DNA of 64,000 nt, taken from positions 70,384,274-70,448,273 of the forward strand of contig OZ035962.1 in the NCBI GenBank assembly GCA_964034945.1. The letters are read 5' to 3'. The translations under genes were made by a program, and so were the position numbers. Shown in pieces: positions 1 through 14,300 of the stretch. Positions within the stretch are counted from its first letter, which is position 1. Each line of letters begins with the position of its first letter. This DNA comes from Chrysopilus asiliformis (Eukaryota; Arthropoda; Insecta; Diptera; Rhagionidae). The notes beneath the pieces were generated by a model. It did no database searches and was not told where the DNA came from. It saw nothing but the letters and a program-made list of their open reading frames with translations.

Positions 1-136
1 GAAGGTTTGAAAGTGGCAACACTTTGACACATGTCTATTGTGGGTAACAACACTGACTTTCTTATTCTGAAAATGACATATGCAGCTACATATGCGTTCT
101 TCTGTCTATCATAGTTGGGCCTTAAGACGAAATTAA

Positions 137-1022
137 CCCATTCGGTATTTTGATACCATATGGCAACGCAGTTAAAAATTTGAATTGACTTATATTTATT
201 TATTTTCAACACTCTATTTTGATTTTTTGAGTAAAAAGCTGGACTACAGTGGACGTATTTGTAAAAAATAAAAATTTTTAATTTTTTTTTGTTTTAAATG
301 AATACTAATAGCTTAAACGTCATTAATTTGTATAGAGAAAATTTTTAACCCCCATAGAAAAAAACATGTACCGAACGGGTTGTTAGAAAAAAATGATTTC
401 TATAATACGAATATAATACGCACTCGCTTAGTTTTCATATTTTGACTTTCATGTTTTGCTTGTATGTTGAGGGGATAATTGCTTTCCAAGACATATTTAA
501 GATTAGTTCGCTCTGCCATGGAAGCCACGCAGTGTCGTCCCAAATGTTTTCTTCAAAAATTTCAAACCGCTATAAAATTATTATTCTTCAATCGATTTTA
601 AATCCGTAAATGCCAAAAGACGTGAATTAAAAATTCTTTCAATGCCCGGCGGGGAATTTTTGGAGCTATTGAAAAGTATTTTGAGCCACTTTTGAATTTC
701 GGGATTCAGTAACCCCCAACCCCACGCACTAAAGTGCGTTTTTTCACATCCAGGAATCATTAAATGTACTTTTAAGTGTTCTGCAACACGTTTTGGTTTT
801 ATTCCCGTAGAAAAATTAAGTATCTGTGCAATTTTGTGTTATCATTATAGATAATTGAATTAATCATATGCAATCAACAAAAATTGTTTTTTTCATCTTA
901 AGAAATAATTGAAAAAATAGTTTTTTTTACGTTTTAAATAATTTTACTTTAAATGCGATTAAACAAATTTTTTTGTGATAAGGGCAATTTTTCCACTTTA
1001 CAAATGGTGCAATGCAAATGGG
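137..1022. mobile_element. Possible piggyBac-type nonautonomous element (886 bp)
   Basis: TTAA at 133-136 and at 1023-1026 flank ends that read CCCATTCGG on the left and, in reverse complement, CCCATTTGC on the right. TTAA duplication plus CCC/GGG ends is the piggyBac signature, but the matching terminal repeat is only about 8 bp. No transposase frame. An internal GCACTAAAGTGC palindrome lies near 728. Confidence 0.35.
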
Positions 1023-1052
1023 TTAATGACATTTAACATTTTTTTGGGGAAC

Positions 1053-1233
1053 AATTGAGGGGCCTAGAAGTAAAAGGGTTCAAGTGCACTTTTTGTAGTT
1101 CCGAGATAAATGGGTTTAAAGTTAAATTAAATTTCAAAATTTCATACGTTTTGGAAACTATGCAAATATTTGAGTGTTATTTAAAGGCAAAAAAACATGC
1201 ACTTGAACCCTTTTACTTCCAAGCCCCTCAATT
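1053..1233. mobile_element. Small palindromic MITE (181 bp)
   Basis: Ends are inverted repeats: AATTGAGGGGC...AAGTAAAAGGGTTCAAGTGCA on the left and its imperfect complement at 1192-1233. Arms are about 40 bp around a roughly 100-bp spacer. No clear target duplication, so the superfamily is not assigned. Confidence 0.6.
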
Positions 1234-1847
1234 TATGTGTTTAAAAGCATGGGCTAATCTATTCTAAGGCTACCTATAGTACTGTTATCGCATTTTGTTT
1301 GAGATTTTTGTTATAGTTATCGCTTCGGAGCAGAAGCATTTTCGCTTGCGGCGCCAATCTTTTGTTATTTATCTCTCATAAATTAATTTTTGAGCACGCA
1401 AAAAAATAACTCCGTAGCAGAGTTGGGCAAAATGTAATTTAATTAATAATTAAATTACTTGTAATTGAATTACATGTAATTGAATTACTTTGTAATTGCA
1501 ATTACATGTAATTGTTTTTGTTTTTAATTACAAATAATTTAATTACAAGTAATTATTTTTCATCAATTACAAAGTAATTGAATTACATGTAATTGCAATT
1601 ACAAAGTAATTCAATTACATGTAATTTAATTACAAGTAATTCAATTACACGTTTAATTACTTAAATAAAATTGGTAACTAAATTGAATTTCCACCGTTCT
1701 AAAAAAACCCGGTTTCTGAAACGGCGACATTTCAGGTTTTAAACTCATAGTAATTGCTTAAGCAAAATTTAAGCAGTGGTGAAGTTTGCTTAGCAATGCT
1801 GATTTGCTTTCCTTTGTGTTTCTTATACAGGAAAATCGATTTCTTTT

Positions 1848-2645
1848 TTTTGGAAAATAGTACAGAGCAAAATAAAATTAGGGAGGAAATTTCTGAACAG
1901 CACATGACTTTCTTATACAACAAAAAAAATTTTTTTTTTTCAGGAAAATACCCTAGAGCAAAATAAAATTCTCGAGGAAATTTCTGAACAGCACACGACT
2001 TTCTTATACAACAAAAAAAAAATTTTTTTTTCAGGAAAATACCCAAGAGCAAAATAAAATTCTCGAGGAAATTTCTGAACAGCACACGACTTTCTTATAC
2101 AACAAAAAAAAATTTTTTTCAGGAAAATACCCTAGAGCAAAATAAAATTCTCGAGGCAATTTCTGAACAGCACACGACTTTCTTATACAACAAAAAAAAA
2201 ATTTTTTTTTCAGGAAAATACCCAAGAGCAAAATAAAATTCTCGAGGAAATTTCTGAACAGCACACGACTTTCTTATACAACAAAAAAAAATTTTTTTCA
2301 GGAAAATACCCTAGAGCAAAATAAAATTCTCGAGGCAATTTCTGAACAGCACATGACTTTCTTATACAACAAAAAAAAAAATTTTTTTTCAGGAAAATAC
2401 CCTAGAGCAAAATAAAATTAGGGAGGAAATTTCTGAACAGCACATGACTTTCTTATACAACAAAAAAAAATTTTTTTTCAGGAAAATACCCTAGAGCAAA
2501 ATAAAATTAGGGAGGAAATTTCTGAACAGCACATGACTTTCTTATACAACAAAAAAAAAAATTTTTTTTTAGGAAAATACCCTAGAGCAAAATAAAATTA
2601 GGGAGGAAATTTCTGAACAGCACATGAGTTTCTTATACCACAAAA
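1848..2645 (+). repeat. Tandem array of ~90-bp units, nine copies (left arm of the foldback)
   Basis: Units begin with TTCTGAACAGCACACGACTT, continue with CTTATACAAC, an A/T homopolymer block, TTCAGGAAAATACCC and AGAGCAAAATAAAATT. Variant positions (CACATG/CACACG, TCTCGAGG/TAGGGAGG) alternate along the array, suggesting unequal exchange. The open frames across it come only from the repeat. Confidence 0.9.
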
Positions 2646-2714
2646 AATCGATTCTTAAATATAAAAATACGCTATTTTAAAGACACGGGTTTTTTATTTT
2701 GTATGTTGATTTGG

Positions 2715-2975
2715 ATATAGAATTTTGTTGTATAAGAAAGTCATGTGCTGTTCAGAAATTTCCTCCCTAATTTTATTTTGCTCTAGGGTATTTTCCTGAA
2801 AAAAAATTTTTTTTTTTGTTGTATAAGAAAGTCATGTGCTGTTCAGAAATTGCCTCGAGAATTTTATTTTGCTCTAGGGTATTTTCCTGAAAAAAATTTT
2901 TTTTTGTTGTATAAGAAAGTCGTGTGCTGTTCAGAAATTTCCTCGAGAATTTTATTTTGCTCTTGGGTATTTTCC
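2715..2975 (-). repeat. Same ~90-bp unit inverted, three copies (right arm)
   Basis: GTCATGTGCTGTTCAGAAAT or its GTCGTG variant occurs at about 2741, 2830 and 2920, in inverse orientation to the nine units on the left. The two arms therefore differ by six units. Confidence 0.88.
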
Positions 2976-3427
2976 AAAAAAAAGAAATCGATTTTCCTGT
3001 ATAAGAAACACAAAGGAAAGCAAATCAGCATTGCTAAGCAAACTTCACCACTGCTTAAATTTTGCTTAAGCAATTACTATGAGTTTAAAACCTGAAATGT
3101 CGCCGTTTCAGAAACCGGGTTTTTTTAGAACGGTGGAAATTCAATTTAGTTACCAATTTTATTTAAGTAATTAAACGTGTAATTGAATTACTTGTAATTA
3201 AATTACATGTAATTGAATTACTTTGTAATTGCAATTACATGTAATTCAATTACTTTGTAATTGATGAAAAATAATTACTTGTAATTAAATTATTTGTAAT
3301 TAAAAACAAAAACAATTACATGTAATTGCAATTACAAAGTAATTCAATTACATGTAATTCAATTACAAGTAATTTAATTATTAATTAAATTACTTTGTAA
3401 TTAATTACGCCCAACTCTGCTCCGTAG

Positions 3428-4883
3428 CGAGCACGCGGGGGGAAAAAAGTCGGTAAACATTGCCCTATAAGATAATTTTAAATCGAAGCGTTCGTCATCG
3501 AAACATTTTTTTTGCAATACTCGGTTTATAGGTTACACATGGTATAATAAATTTATTCTAATCCTAGACGCTTTCCATTTAAGGTACAAAAAAGAAAGAA
3601 ACGCTTCAATTTTTTCTTTTGTTTATTATTTAACTACACTAAAAAACTTAAGATTCATTTTTTATTTATTTATATATATTATATAATAATAATAATAATT
3701 TTTATATTTATATATATATATATATATATATAATTTCTTTTATTTTCATCTTACAATCATTATTTTTTTTCAATTTGTTATTATATATAATTATTTTATT
3801 TATTACTTTTTTCATTATTTTTCATTTTATTAATTTATTTAATAATTAAATTAATTGATAATTTTTGTTGTTTTGCATTATTTTTTATTGTTGTTTCTCT
3901 GTTTTTTTTTACTGTGTATCTTATAATTCTAAGTATTTGTTTTTCATATTTTACTTTTTACAAAATTAGTTTTAGAGTTTCATTTTTTTACCATTGTTTT
4001 CTATATGTATATATTTATATTATTTTTAAAAATTACTCTGTGGTTTTTGTTTGTTGCTCGGATTGTTTCTTTAATTTTTACACAATGTTCTCTTCGTCAT
4101 ATCTCACTCATTCTTCTGCTAAAAAATTGTCTTTGTGAACTGTGATTTTTGATGTTTTTTTTCTTGTATAATAATTTAACAAAACTTTACGGATATTTTA
4201 AGTATTTAGCTATAAAGTAACTTTTATTTCTTTTTTCATTTTTTGTGTTAAGTTTTTTATATTTTCTTGTTAAATAATTTCGCACATTTCTCGTACATTT
4301 GTTCTTATCGACATTTTTAAGTTATTAAAATTTATAAAACGTATTCATCAGGATTATTATTTAACAGATTTATTGCTGCCCGAACACTCAATTTAGAACA
4401 ATTTAAAATAATAATAATAAATAAATTAAACCACTTATGTTTTCCATTAGATTTTTTTTTATACATGGAACACTCACACAATACTTTTTGTTTTAAATTT
4501 TTCCTTGAATATTTTTGTTTCTTGATTTAGGCATTTTTATTTTTCTCTTAAAATAATTAATTTTGTTTAAAACTTTATATTATTAAAGTTTTTATTTTGT
4601 CCCACTTTATTTAATTTTCTTTGAAAATAACAAACACAGCATAATAAAGTTTTTTAATGAACTCGTTTTTGATTTCTTAGTTTTTTTTTCATTTAATTCT
4701 TTGTTGTTTTTTCACTTCAAAGCTTACAAACAACAACGAAACGATTGAAATGTATGCGAATTAATTTTTTTTTTCATGTTATTTGAAATTTTAACTTCAT
4801 TTCATTCAAACAAAATGTCTCCAAAACATAAAATTGTGTCATTTTTTCTTCGTTTGATTTCCAAAATTGTTTTTTTTTCGGCA
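3428..4883. other. AT-rich 3' flank of Chip, no gene seen
   Basis: Extremely T-rich on the plus strand with a short TA run near 3710-3732 and AAT triplet runs near 3688 and 4408. Open frames here are T-rich translations without any recognisable domain. Part may be Chip 3' UTR. Confidence 0.6.
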
Positions 4884-4889
4884 TTTATT
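4884..4889 (-). promoter_or_regulatory. Chi: Candidate poly(A) signal for Chip
   Basis: The minus strand reads AATAAA 126 nt beyond the Chip stop. Further AATAAA hexamers on the minus strand occur near 4590, 4605 and 4205, so a longer 3' UTR is equally possible; sequence alone cannot choose. Confidence 0.35.
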
Positions 4890-5014
4890 GTTCCTGATTT
4901 TTTTTTTTTGCCGAAACATGTTACGAAGATGTAAAGAAGAACAAACAAACGAAAGTGATGTGAAAATATACAAGTGAACAAAAATTAAAATAAAAAATAA
5001 AAGTTTTACATCCG

Positions 5015-5317
5015 TCACTGAGACACGGCCGGACTCTTTTTATCTGTATCCTGATTGGACGGTGTATTGCCTTGTGGCCCCCCACCTCCACCGCCGGGGC
5101 CACCTGGCCCGCCAGGTCCACCGCCACCAGATCGGTCGACATTCCACGAATTCGGGCCAGTCATCGGCGAATCTGCATGACCAAAGCCGCCATGGTTTTC
5201 ATGGTCAAGTGAATTCGCCGCATCATATTGGGTGTTCTCCAAACGAGTAATTAGTCGTTCATCCTCGTCGCCAAATTCACCGCCCATCAGTGATGGCTCA
5301 CCCACTACCATCACATC
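5015..5317 (-). CDS. Chi: Chip terminal coding exon (LIM-interaction domain and Gly-rich tail)
   Basis: 303 nt, acceptor GATTTTTTAG. 100 residues then TGA. Residues 1-31 (DVMVVGEPSLMGGEFG, DEDERLITRLENTQYD) are the LIM-interaction domain that binds LIM domains. The tail contains a Gly/Pro-rich run and ends NQDTDKKSPAVSQ, as in fly Chip. The GC content of this exon stands out sharply from the surrounding AT-rich DNA. Confidence 0.97.
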   Translation of the reverse strand, partial: DVMVVGEPSLMGGEFGDEDERLITRLENTQYDAANSLDHENHGGFGHADSPMTGPNSWNVDRSGGGGPGGPGGPGGGGGGPQGNTPSNQDTDKKSPAVSQ

Positions 5318-8300
5318 CTAAAAAATCAATAAAAAATATTTGAATTAAAAAATGTTCAAACTTATTTTTTGTAAATGGTTTTCTAAACCCGAAAAGTATA
5401 AAAAATAATCTTGACAGTCACATAAAATAAATTAGTCATGGGATTTATCTTGCTTTTATTTCTGATACTTTTATTAAAATGTATAGTGTTTTTTAAAATC
5501 TATAAAAAAGCAAAAAATAAACAATTTCAGATTGTTTTCATATGCTGGGCTATTTTGTAGGTTTAACAATTACTACGTTTATACGATCAACATAGTCTCG
5601 ATGTTTAGACCAAATTTCCCATTAAATTTTTTTTTTACATACGAACAATATTCAGAAAAAGGGTAGTCTTATACAATTTTTGTTTAATGGGACGACAAAT
5701 ATTTCATTGTTTCAATTTAAGGATTGACCGTTAAGTTACTATTTCGAAAGAAAATACAGTATAGATTCGGTTATTCGAACACTCGGTAATTCGAATATCA
5801 CGGTAATTTGAACAACAATTTTTTTATATTGGATATCGAGTAAGTCCAATTGTGGACGATATATTAGTCTCTATAATTCAAAATTTTCTAGTCGAGCATG
5901 GAAATGGCTTGAATACAATAACTAAGACATTTACCAGCAAAACTTGCATGGTGGTATGCACGTACAGACATTAATTTTGAAGCCAAAATTTCAAGTTTCT
6001 TTAAAAAGAATTGAGTGTTGTCACATAAGTATATATACTTTTTCACTTCAGGGATATTGTTACTTAATTTTAACTTGAAATAGGTTTTTTTTTTTTTGCC
6101 ATCAACACTGTTTCAAAATGTGCTCCAACAAAAAACATACAGTAAGTCGAAAATCTCCGTGGTTCGAATTAGTTGCAGTTTCTATTGATTCGAATTACCG
6201 AGTCTCTACTGTAGTATCTTAACTGTCCATATACCTATTGCGAAGGGTATCATGCCAGAGATTCGAAAAAATTTCTGTACCTAAACTCGTTTCATTACCC
6301 CTTGACCCCAAAACAGCTCCCTGTCCACATCTATAACATGTAAGTCGAGTTTCAGGCAAAGCCAAAGTGATCTGACTGAATTCAATTAAACCATTCCTTC
6401 TCCCCTCGCGCATTAAAAAAAATCTATAGAGTTGCGTATTTTTAAAAGTCAAGTTTCTTATGTGTTAGTACACATATACATACTAGAATGAAGATTGGCT
6501 ACTGCCTTTTTCTTAGGGCTACTATCGTAAGGATACATTTTGATCTTAATCTGTTCTGAAAGCAACTCATAAATTAAAAACTTTTTCTATAAAAATAAAT
6601 GTAGAAAGGAATTATCCGCCCTGAATCTTGACGGATGGGTAAAACTATCCAACAGCTTAGCGTATTCTTTTATCCAAAATATTCATCTTAATAACAACCT
6701 TTATAATATACATATGTCCGGAATCGTCGCATGAGTAATAATCATTCGATATCGTCGCATGAGTAATAATCAGGCGATATTATCGCATGAGTAAATGTTT
6801 GTGGTATGTAGGTATCTTCAAGTTTTGGGAAATCGCAGTTAAAGTTTGTATCTTCATAAAAAATAAACTACACGAAAGGTTTTTTAAAAGTTTGTATACC
6901 CGTATGGTGAAACCAAAGGGTATATTAAATTTGCCTTACCGTTTGTAACGCCAAGATCCCGTCATCACACACAAAAATGAATTACACCAGTGTGTTTAGA
7001 ATGATAAAAAAATTGAAGTTTGCATGTCCGTCCGTCTGTGGCGCGGATTGCGGGCACACGGATTGAACTAGAGACTTGAAATTTTACACAGATTCGTTTT
7101 TCGTAAAATGCAAGGCTAAGCTCGTTAATGGGCAACAATGGACCATTAGGGGTATACGAACGAAAACGTTTTTTGCTAATATCTCAAAAACGGTGCATTT
7201 TATCAAAAAAGTGCAAGAACAAAAGTTATTTAGGATATGATTCTACATAAAACTCTCATACATCAAAATCCAATTGGAATAAATTTTAAAAAATCGTATT
7301 GGAAAGTTTGACTTCAAAGTGGAATTTTCATACAACTGTTCGCCGTTCACTTACATCACCATACGGGTTTTCAATAATTGCCAGATTGGCAATTATAGCT
7401 TTTGTTATGTTTTTTTGTAAATATTGGAATTTCCCTACAAATAGATGAATTTTGAGAAAACTTCCCTACGCTTAAACGTGGGTTTAGAAACACGAGCATT
7501 TTCATTTTTACTGGCAGAGTGAGTGAAATGCCAGATTTCTTATGACTTTTTCACCAAGTGGGAAAGGGACGGGAAACCACTCAGTAAAAATTTTACTGGA
7601 AATTTTGCTTGCATGTAGTGGTTTTACGATCCATAATTTTCGTCGACGATAGGAAAGTTATGGCAGTAAACAACAACAAACACATTGGACTTCCCCGCCC
7701 TGCCAGCAAAATGTTACCCCTGAATTATGGGGATTATGGCAGCCAGCAAAAGTAAGGTTAAGTTCGATGTTTATTTGAAAGCTACGCATTTTAAATGGAA
7801 ACGGGAGGTAATAATAATTATGTTATTAATTATAACATCACACAAAATGATTTTGTTAGGTGAAATTGAAGTGCTAACAAATGTATTGCTGCGAGAAGGT
7901 GATGTGCAGTGACAGTTCGCCATAAAGTGGAAGGGAAAGTACGTGTGAGACACTGATATGATCGACTTTTTGCGCACGTAAATTTGAATTTCGCTATCCC
8001 GCTCACTTTGCCAGTAAAAATGAAAATGCTCGTGTTTCTAAACCCACCTTAATTCAGTGGAAATTTGCCAAAACTTTTTGTGACATACGCCAATAACTTG
8101 AAACAAATTTGTACTGTTTAGTTACATACGACAAAAAAATTCTCGACATCTCATCATTAATAACTCGAAACTCCAAAATTAGGAGCGACGACAAACGTTT
8201 ACTCATGCGACGATATACTATTAGGAGAAAGAAATAATTTCCTCTGAATCTGGGATAAACAAAATATACTCTGTAAATAAATTTTTTCCTAATCCTGATA

Positions 8301-11300
8301 AAGTTCAACCTACATTTTTTAGATATATTAGCATTTAGTTTTTATAACAAAGGACTTGGACGTAAAAAAGACTACTACCTGCGATGCTAAGGAAAAATTT
8401 GGTCCGGGCGATCGTTTTTTACTTGGCACTGGTGGGGCGTTGTTGGGAGCACCTCCTGAATTTGATCCTTTCCTTTTCCGCCTTTTATTCGCTGGCCTTT
8501 GTGCGTCTAAAAATCAAATAATTAGTGAGTGTTCATTGATATGAAAGTCCATTTGTCACAAAAGAAATGCAAAAAAGTTCATAAAAACATATTATGGCAC
8601 AGTCAATTGACACCCAAAGGAAAAATTGAAACAATTTTTGCAAGTAATTTACGAATTTTGTTTCAATTTCTCTTGCGAGTCGTTATGGATCGGATATTGA
8701 AGTGAACTGTCTCTTTTTTGTCATCAAATTGTGGCGTTTCATACCATTCTTTTTTCTTTTTTTTTAAATAGGAAAAATTTCTGTATAAAATACCTCTCTT
8801 ACCCGGCGGTGCGACCATCCGCTGCCATTTCTGAAATAATGTCGTTTTAAGACAATCTCTAGGACTAAGCGCATACGCTTTATGCCTTGACATCAATTCC
8901 TGCATTGGTTCTAATATCACACACAACTAAAATAAAAGAAAATAACAAAAACTAAATTTAGTTCATATTACAATTAATTTAACAATTTTAAATTAGTTAA
9001 AAAGTGATGGTTAGAGTGACCATAATTTTTTTTGTTTGAATCCGGGACAGCTTATCGGCGGAGAGCGGGAAGGGGGAGCGGAGGTGGGGGCGCTAGTTTC
9101 TGGCAAAATCATCAAGATAGTTTCTGGCAAAATTTTGAGGATGTCCGTGCATCTGTCTGTCGGTCTGTCTGTTGTACGTATCTTAAATAACTCGAGAACG
9201 CGTTGAGATAGCGGCTTGAAATTTTTTGTAAGTTTTACAAAAATTGTAGTTTTTTTATCAACTTTTTGAAAAGTAACAGTAACTATAACGAGTACCTCCC
9301 ATACAATGTTTTTTTTTTAAAGAATACGGTTCTTTGAAAATTTCTCGAAACTTATGCGCTTTTGGGAAAAAATGAATATGACAAAATTTAAAGGATATAC
9401 ATTTTTCTACATTTTTCGCTTTAACGGTTCTCAAGATATTTAAAAAAAAAAGTTTTTTTGAAAATCTCGCGAAAACAATGCACTTTTATGAAGAAATACA
9501 TATAATCAAATTTATAGGAAATAAATATTTCAGAGGAAACTTTTGTGTTGATCACAACTAATATTAATTTTTTCTATGATTTAAAAATACAATCAAAAAT
9601 TTCGCTGCGGGCAAAACTTTTTGAAAAAACATCCCACCATTGACAATTATTGAATAAAATGCGCGCAGACGATTTTTTTTAAAGTGCCAGAGGCAGTAAT
9701 CCGAGGCAAAAATTTCTGGATTTCAAGTCAACTTTTTTAATGATTAAAAAATTACAACACTGGAATGTATAATTTTCAGACTATCCCGGCCATTTCCGGA
9801 CATTCCGGGACGTATGGTCACCCTAGTTACGGGAGAAATGTTTACATGAAAGTATAGATTAATTTTGATTTTAAGAATTCAATAAATACAAAAATGAAAT
9901 TGCAGAAACAAATAAAATTTAATAAATCAATATTAATTAACCCATATTATATAGCTAAAAATAACAATTTTTAAAGCAAGAGATAACCCTTTTGAAAGCT
10001 TGCGTTGATTAAAAATAAAGTTCCCACGAACATAAAAAAAAGGTATTCCTATTGGCCGATAAGACGCGTCAACTCTTATTCACATTGACATTGTCAAAAG
10101 CCCAAAAATTAAAGTACATTATTGAACTTTACCACTTTATGAGCAAAATAAAGGTCGTCATTTCTAGACTAGACGTGAAATCTTCAACTGCTATAGAAAA
10201 GCAATTCGTGTTTTGGATGCCCTAACTTAAAGAATAATGGAAACCACTTTCAACTTGGATCTGGACCTTAATCTCTCAAGCTTGACAAACATGAAATTTG
10301 CACCAATACAACAGTTGACGTAAAACGTTCCTTTAGCTATTATAAGACCATTCTAGGGCTGAACCGTTGTAACTTTATAATGGACAACTTAAAAATGTAC
10401 ACCATCTAGTATAAATAATTGTTTTGGATTTTTTTAATGTGCATACTTGCATAAATTTTTTTATGAAAATTTTTATGATTACGAAGTTTGACTGAAGGTG
10501 TGATTTTTGGCCGAAAGTGGCCGAAGCCGATTAATCAGTCGGATTCTAATTGTAAGGGAGGTATTTTTTTAAATTTTCTAAGAAATTTTGATATACAGTA
10601 ATCCCCCAACTGCGCGGTTAAGTATTTTATACCAAAATTTCGAACTGCACGGTAAAAATTTCGCAGCTGCGCGGTTTTATTTTATAATTTTCGTTTTAAA
10701 AAACATGTTCTGAATATATATTTTGGTGAATCCCCGACAAGAAGGAATCAGCTGGTCATATCCTCTGATACCCTCCTGATATCACTTGAATCATTGAAGT
10801 GATTCGGAGCCGTTTTTCATCAGTCCTTAAGGAACATTTTCACTTTTTATGATTTGGATCCGGTTTTCACTATTAGCTGTATTTTTTTAACGATCCGATC
10901 AGAGATCCGGATTAACTCTCGTACAAATTATTCGTAACCCAAGTTAATGGGAAATAAAAAATTTCCCTCGGTGCATGTCTCAGCTTGCGTCTTTGGTTTC
11001 ATAAGTGTATGGATATTACATACTATTTCCATCGCATTTGGGTTATTACCCTAAAATGGAGAAGACCTAGCGGCCAGAAAAAGAAGCTATTTCTGTTCTA
11101 GCTGGTAATGACATGGATTTTGCGATTTTAAAAGTTATTGTCACAACATACGGGTTACAATATAGCCTAAAAACAAATTTAAATCCATAATAAACTCGCG
11201 TACGTTTTTTTTTTAATTTCATAATAGATCTCCTATTTCAATACAGTTCAGTGAATCAAAACGAGTCAAGTAAAAGCAAGATAACCGTATGAAAATAAAT

Positions 11301-14300
11301 ATAGTCCTCTCGTTTAAACCGTGAGCTGTCAAAGGAAAATAGACTTTCGGAATGGTGTTGGTGCCTAAAGTTCGTTTTTGACGCCTAAAGTTAGTCTAAA
11401 ACTTGTGAAATTTGAATTTCGCGGCAAACGAAATTTGAATTTCGCGACCTTATACAGTTCAGTGAATGCGTTCAAGTACGATAAAGAGGGAAATACTTTT
11501 GAGAGCATTTTTCAGCAGAGCTTTGTATGGTGACAGTTGTTCTATGTTATATAGTTCTGTGATAGATCTCTTAATCTGATCATTAAAAAAATACAGCTAT
11601 TAGAGAAGTCAGCTCTCAGGATAAATTTTCGCCCACTAATCTATATTTTCCCCTCTCTATAAATTCCTTCTCCAGAAATATTTTGATCAGACAGTTTTTG
11701 GAAATTATTGGGCCTTTATGAATAAAATCGTATTCGCGGTAGATTTTGCACCACTGTCATATTTTAGAAGTGATTCACTAAAAACTTTTTGCTAAACACA
11801 ATTCGAGATCTTTCAAAACGCCTGCTAAACCACTAAAAGTTAGCTGGAGTAAATCTGCCATCTAAGTTAGTGGCTACTAACTTTTTGTGAAGTTGCTTTT
11901 AGCATTTAGAGCCTACTAAATCTATTTATCGGCCGCCAAAAGTTTCATGAAACCGGCTATTAATGATATTTTTGCTCAAAACTAAGTTTTATTATATAGT
12001 ACTAGCCTTTTTTACAAAAATTAAAAAAAAAAATAAAGGCAATCGACCTTTATTAATGGTACTTTTTTTTAATAACTATGAAAACGACAGCATACGCTGC
12101 CATTGTCGTGCCATATTAATTAGTAGTAAACTAACAGAAACTAATCGAGTAAATTAGAGTTAGAGTTATTAGTCAAACAATTCAAACACTGATTGATGAA
12201 ATATGGTATTAATTAAAAGAAAATTAAAAAAATATATCAAATTATAAAGAAACCAAACAAATTTAAACTTTATTAATCATCGATTCGAGTATCAATATAA
12301 ACTAATAAATGTGAATGATGATGGTGATGAATTTATTAAATTATCACTATTAGTTGTTCTTAGCTTTAATAAATATTTTTTTCTGTCTTTTGTAAAGTTA
12401 AATTGTTTGGAATCAATATATCACCACTCACGCGTAGATAATTAAGCGTTGAATTTGTAATCCCGTGCCGCGTTATATTTTTAGTGATTTGCTCCAATAT
12501 CGCTGGATCTGGCTGGGGGGAATGTGTGTGCATCCCAACCACTGATCTAGGTATTAGTTCTCTATGTGTTCTCACAGCCATATGCCATGATTTTATTCGC
12601 ATATAATCATCATACATAAATTCTAATATAAGTCGTCCCTCTGTACAGACCTGAAAAATACAAAATAATTGAGTATTTTAATATTTTTTGCTCCTGACAT
12701 AATTTGATTACACAAATAGATATACATTGAAATTAAATTTTTGATAGGTAACTAGTACCAAAATTAAATCCATTCAAACTTACTTTTGTAAACATTGGTT
12801 TCCCATGATGTGTTACCATTGTACATTGTTCACAGTCTAATGTAATTGAAGTGTTATGAAATGATTCCTTTGTGTGCTTTAAATGGAAATATAGTTCATT
12901 TACACCACCCTCGTATATACTTCGAAAGTATCGTGGTATTAACGTCCTTCCTATTGCTAAAAAAAACAAGCGAAGAGTAAACATTAGAATCATATTAAAG
13001 TAGTAACGAAAATTTAAATTATAATAAAAACTTTAATGAATTTTAAAATGTTTTGAATGTCTGTCATCAATTTTTGACATTTTTTACAAAATTATATATA
13101 ACAAATGGATTTGGCCGTTGTAAGAAACGAAAATGTGACTACAAACAAGAAACATAACAAAAGCTATAATTGCCAATCTGGCAATTATTGAAAACCCGTA
13201 TGGTGATTTAAGTGAACAGCGAACAGTTGTATCAAAATTCCACTTTGAAGTCAGACTTTCCAATAAGATTTTTTAAAATTTATTCCAATCGGATTTTGAT
13301 GTATGGGACTTTTATGTAGAATCATATCCTAAATAACTTTTGTTCTTAGACTTTTTTGATAAAATTCACCGTTTTTGAGATATTCAGAAAAAAAGTTTTC
13401 GTTCGTATGGGGGGTACCCCCCCTAATGGTCCATTTTTGCCCATTAATGAACTTAGCCTCGCATTTTACGAAAAACGAATCTGCGCAAAATTTCAAGTCT
13501 CTAGCTCAATCCGTGCGCCCACAATCCGCGCCACAGACAGACAGACGGACAGACGGACAGACAGACAGACGGACGGACATGCAAAATTCAACTTTTTTTA
13601 TCATTCTAAACACACTGGTGTAATTCATTTTTGTGTGTGATGACGGGATCTTGGCGTTACAAACGGTAAGGCAAAGTTAATATACCCTTTGGTTTCACCA
13701 TACGGGTATAAAAATTAGTTTAAATTCCACGAACAAATGTTATGCCGAAAAATGGTGCATAAAATTTTTAAATCTTTGTTATGAATACTCTGGGGATAAA
13801 ATTTAAAAAAAATAAAAAAGCTTTTAAAAATGCACAAAAAAGGAAAAATAATTTTTCGAGCACTGTGTATCAGAAATAAAAGCGTGATAAAAAAAAGCAT
13901 AAAAAATAAAATAAAAAAAATATTTATCTCATTTTTATTTTGGAAAAAATTATATTTTACTTTTTAGTTCATTTTTTTTAATAAAATCTTTTTTATTGGA
14001 TGTACAAATAAGTTTCCGCCGTTTTTCATCAAAAATTACGCATTTTTTGTGAAAGAATGGTACATTATGTTCTATTCGAAGTATTGTCCATCGCTTGCCA
14101 CTAGTTTTTGCCATCTTTCTGGCAGCATACGGATACCGCGTTGGAAGAATGCTTCATCTTTTGAGGCTATCCACGAATCGACCCAATTTTTGGCTTCTTC
14201 GTAAGAACGGAAGTGCTGCTCAGCCAGGCCATGTGTCATCGATCTGAATAAGTGGTAGTCGAAACGGGCGATGTCTGGAGAATACGGCGGGTGGGGTAGG

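Larger units (their letters stand above)
1418..3419. mobile_element. hAT-type foldback element, 2.0 kb, with internal tandem arrays
   Basis: Termini CAGAGTTGGGC and GCCCAACTCTG, flanked by a perfect 8-bp duplication CTCCGTAG (1410-1417, 3420-3427). CAGNG ends and 8-bp duplications are diagnostic of hAT. The outer arms (1418-1860 and 2975-3419) are long inverted repeats full of TAATTACATGTAATTG-like words, then a block ending AAACTCATAGTAATTGC. Inside lie tandem units of about 90 bp. No transposase coding is present, so the element is nonautonomous. Confidence 0.88.

Noticed and set aside
1848..2645. Array of regularly spaced repeats resembling a CRISPR
   Set aside because: The whole ~90-bp unit is repeated without unique spacers and lies inside a eukaryotic transposon.
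13356..13640. Open frames with TDRQTDRRTD-like tails in the X copies (13356, 35435, 37692, 55248, 55551)
   Set aside because: They translate the GACA/GACG oligomer of a noncoding repeat; two overlapping frames are equally open and copies carry stops and shifts.
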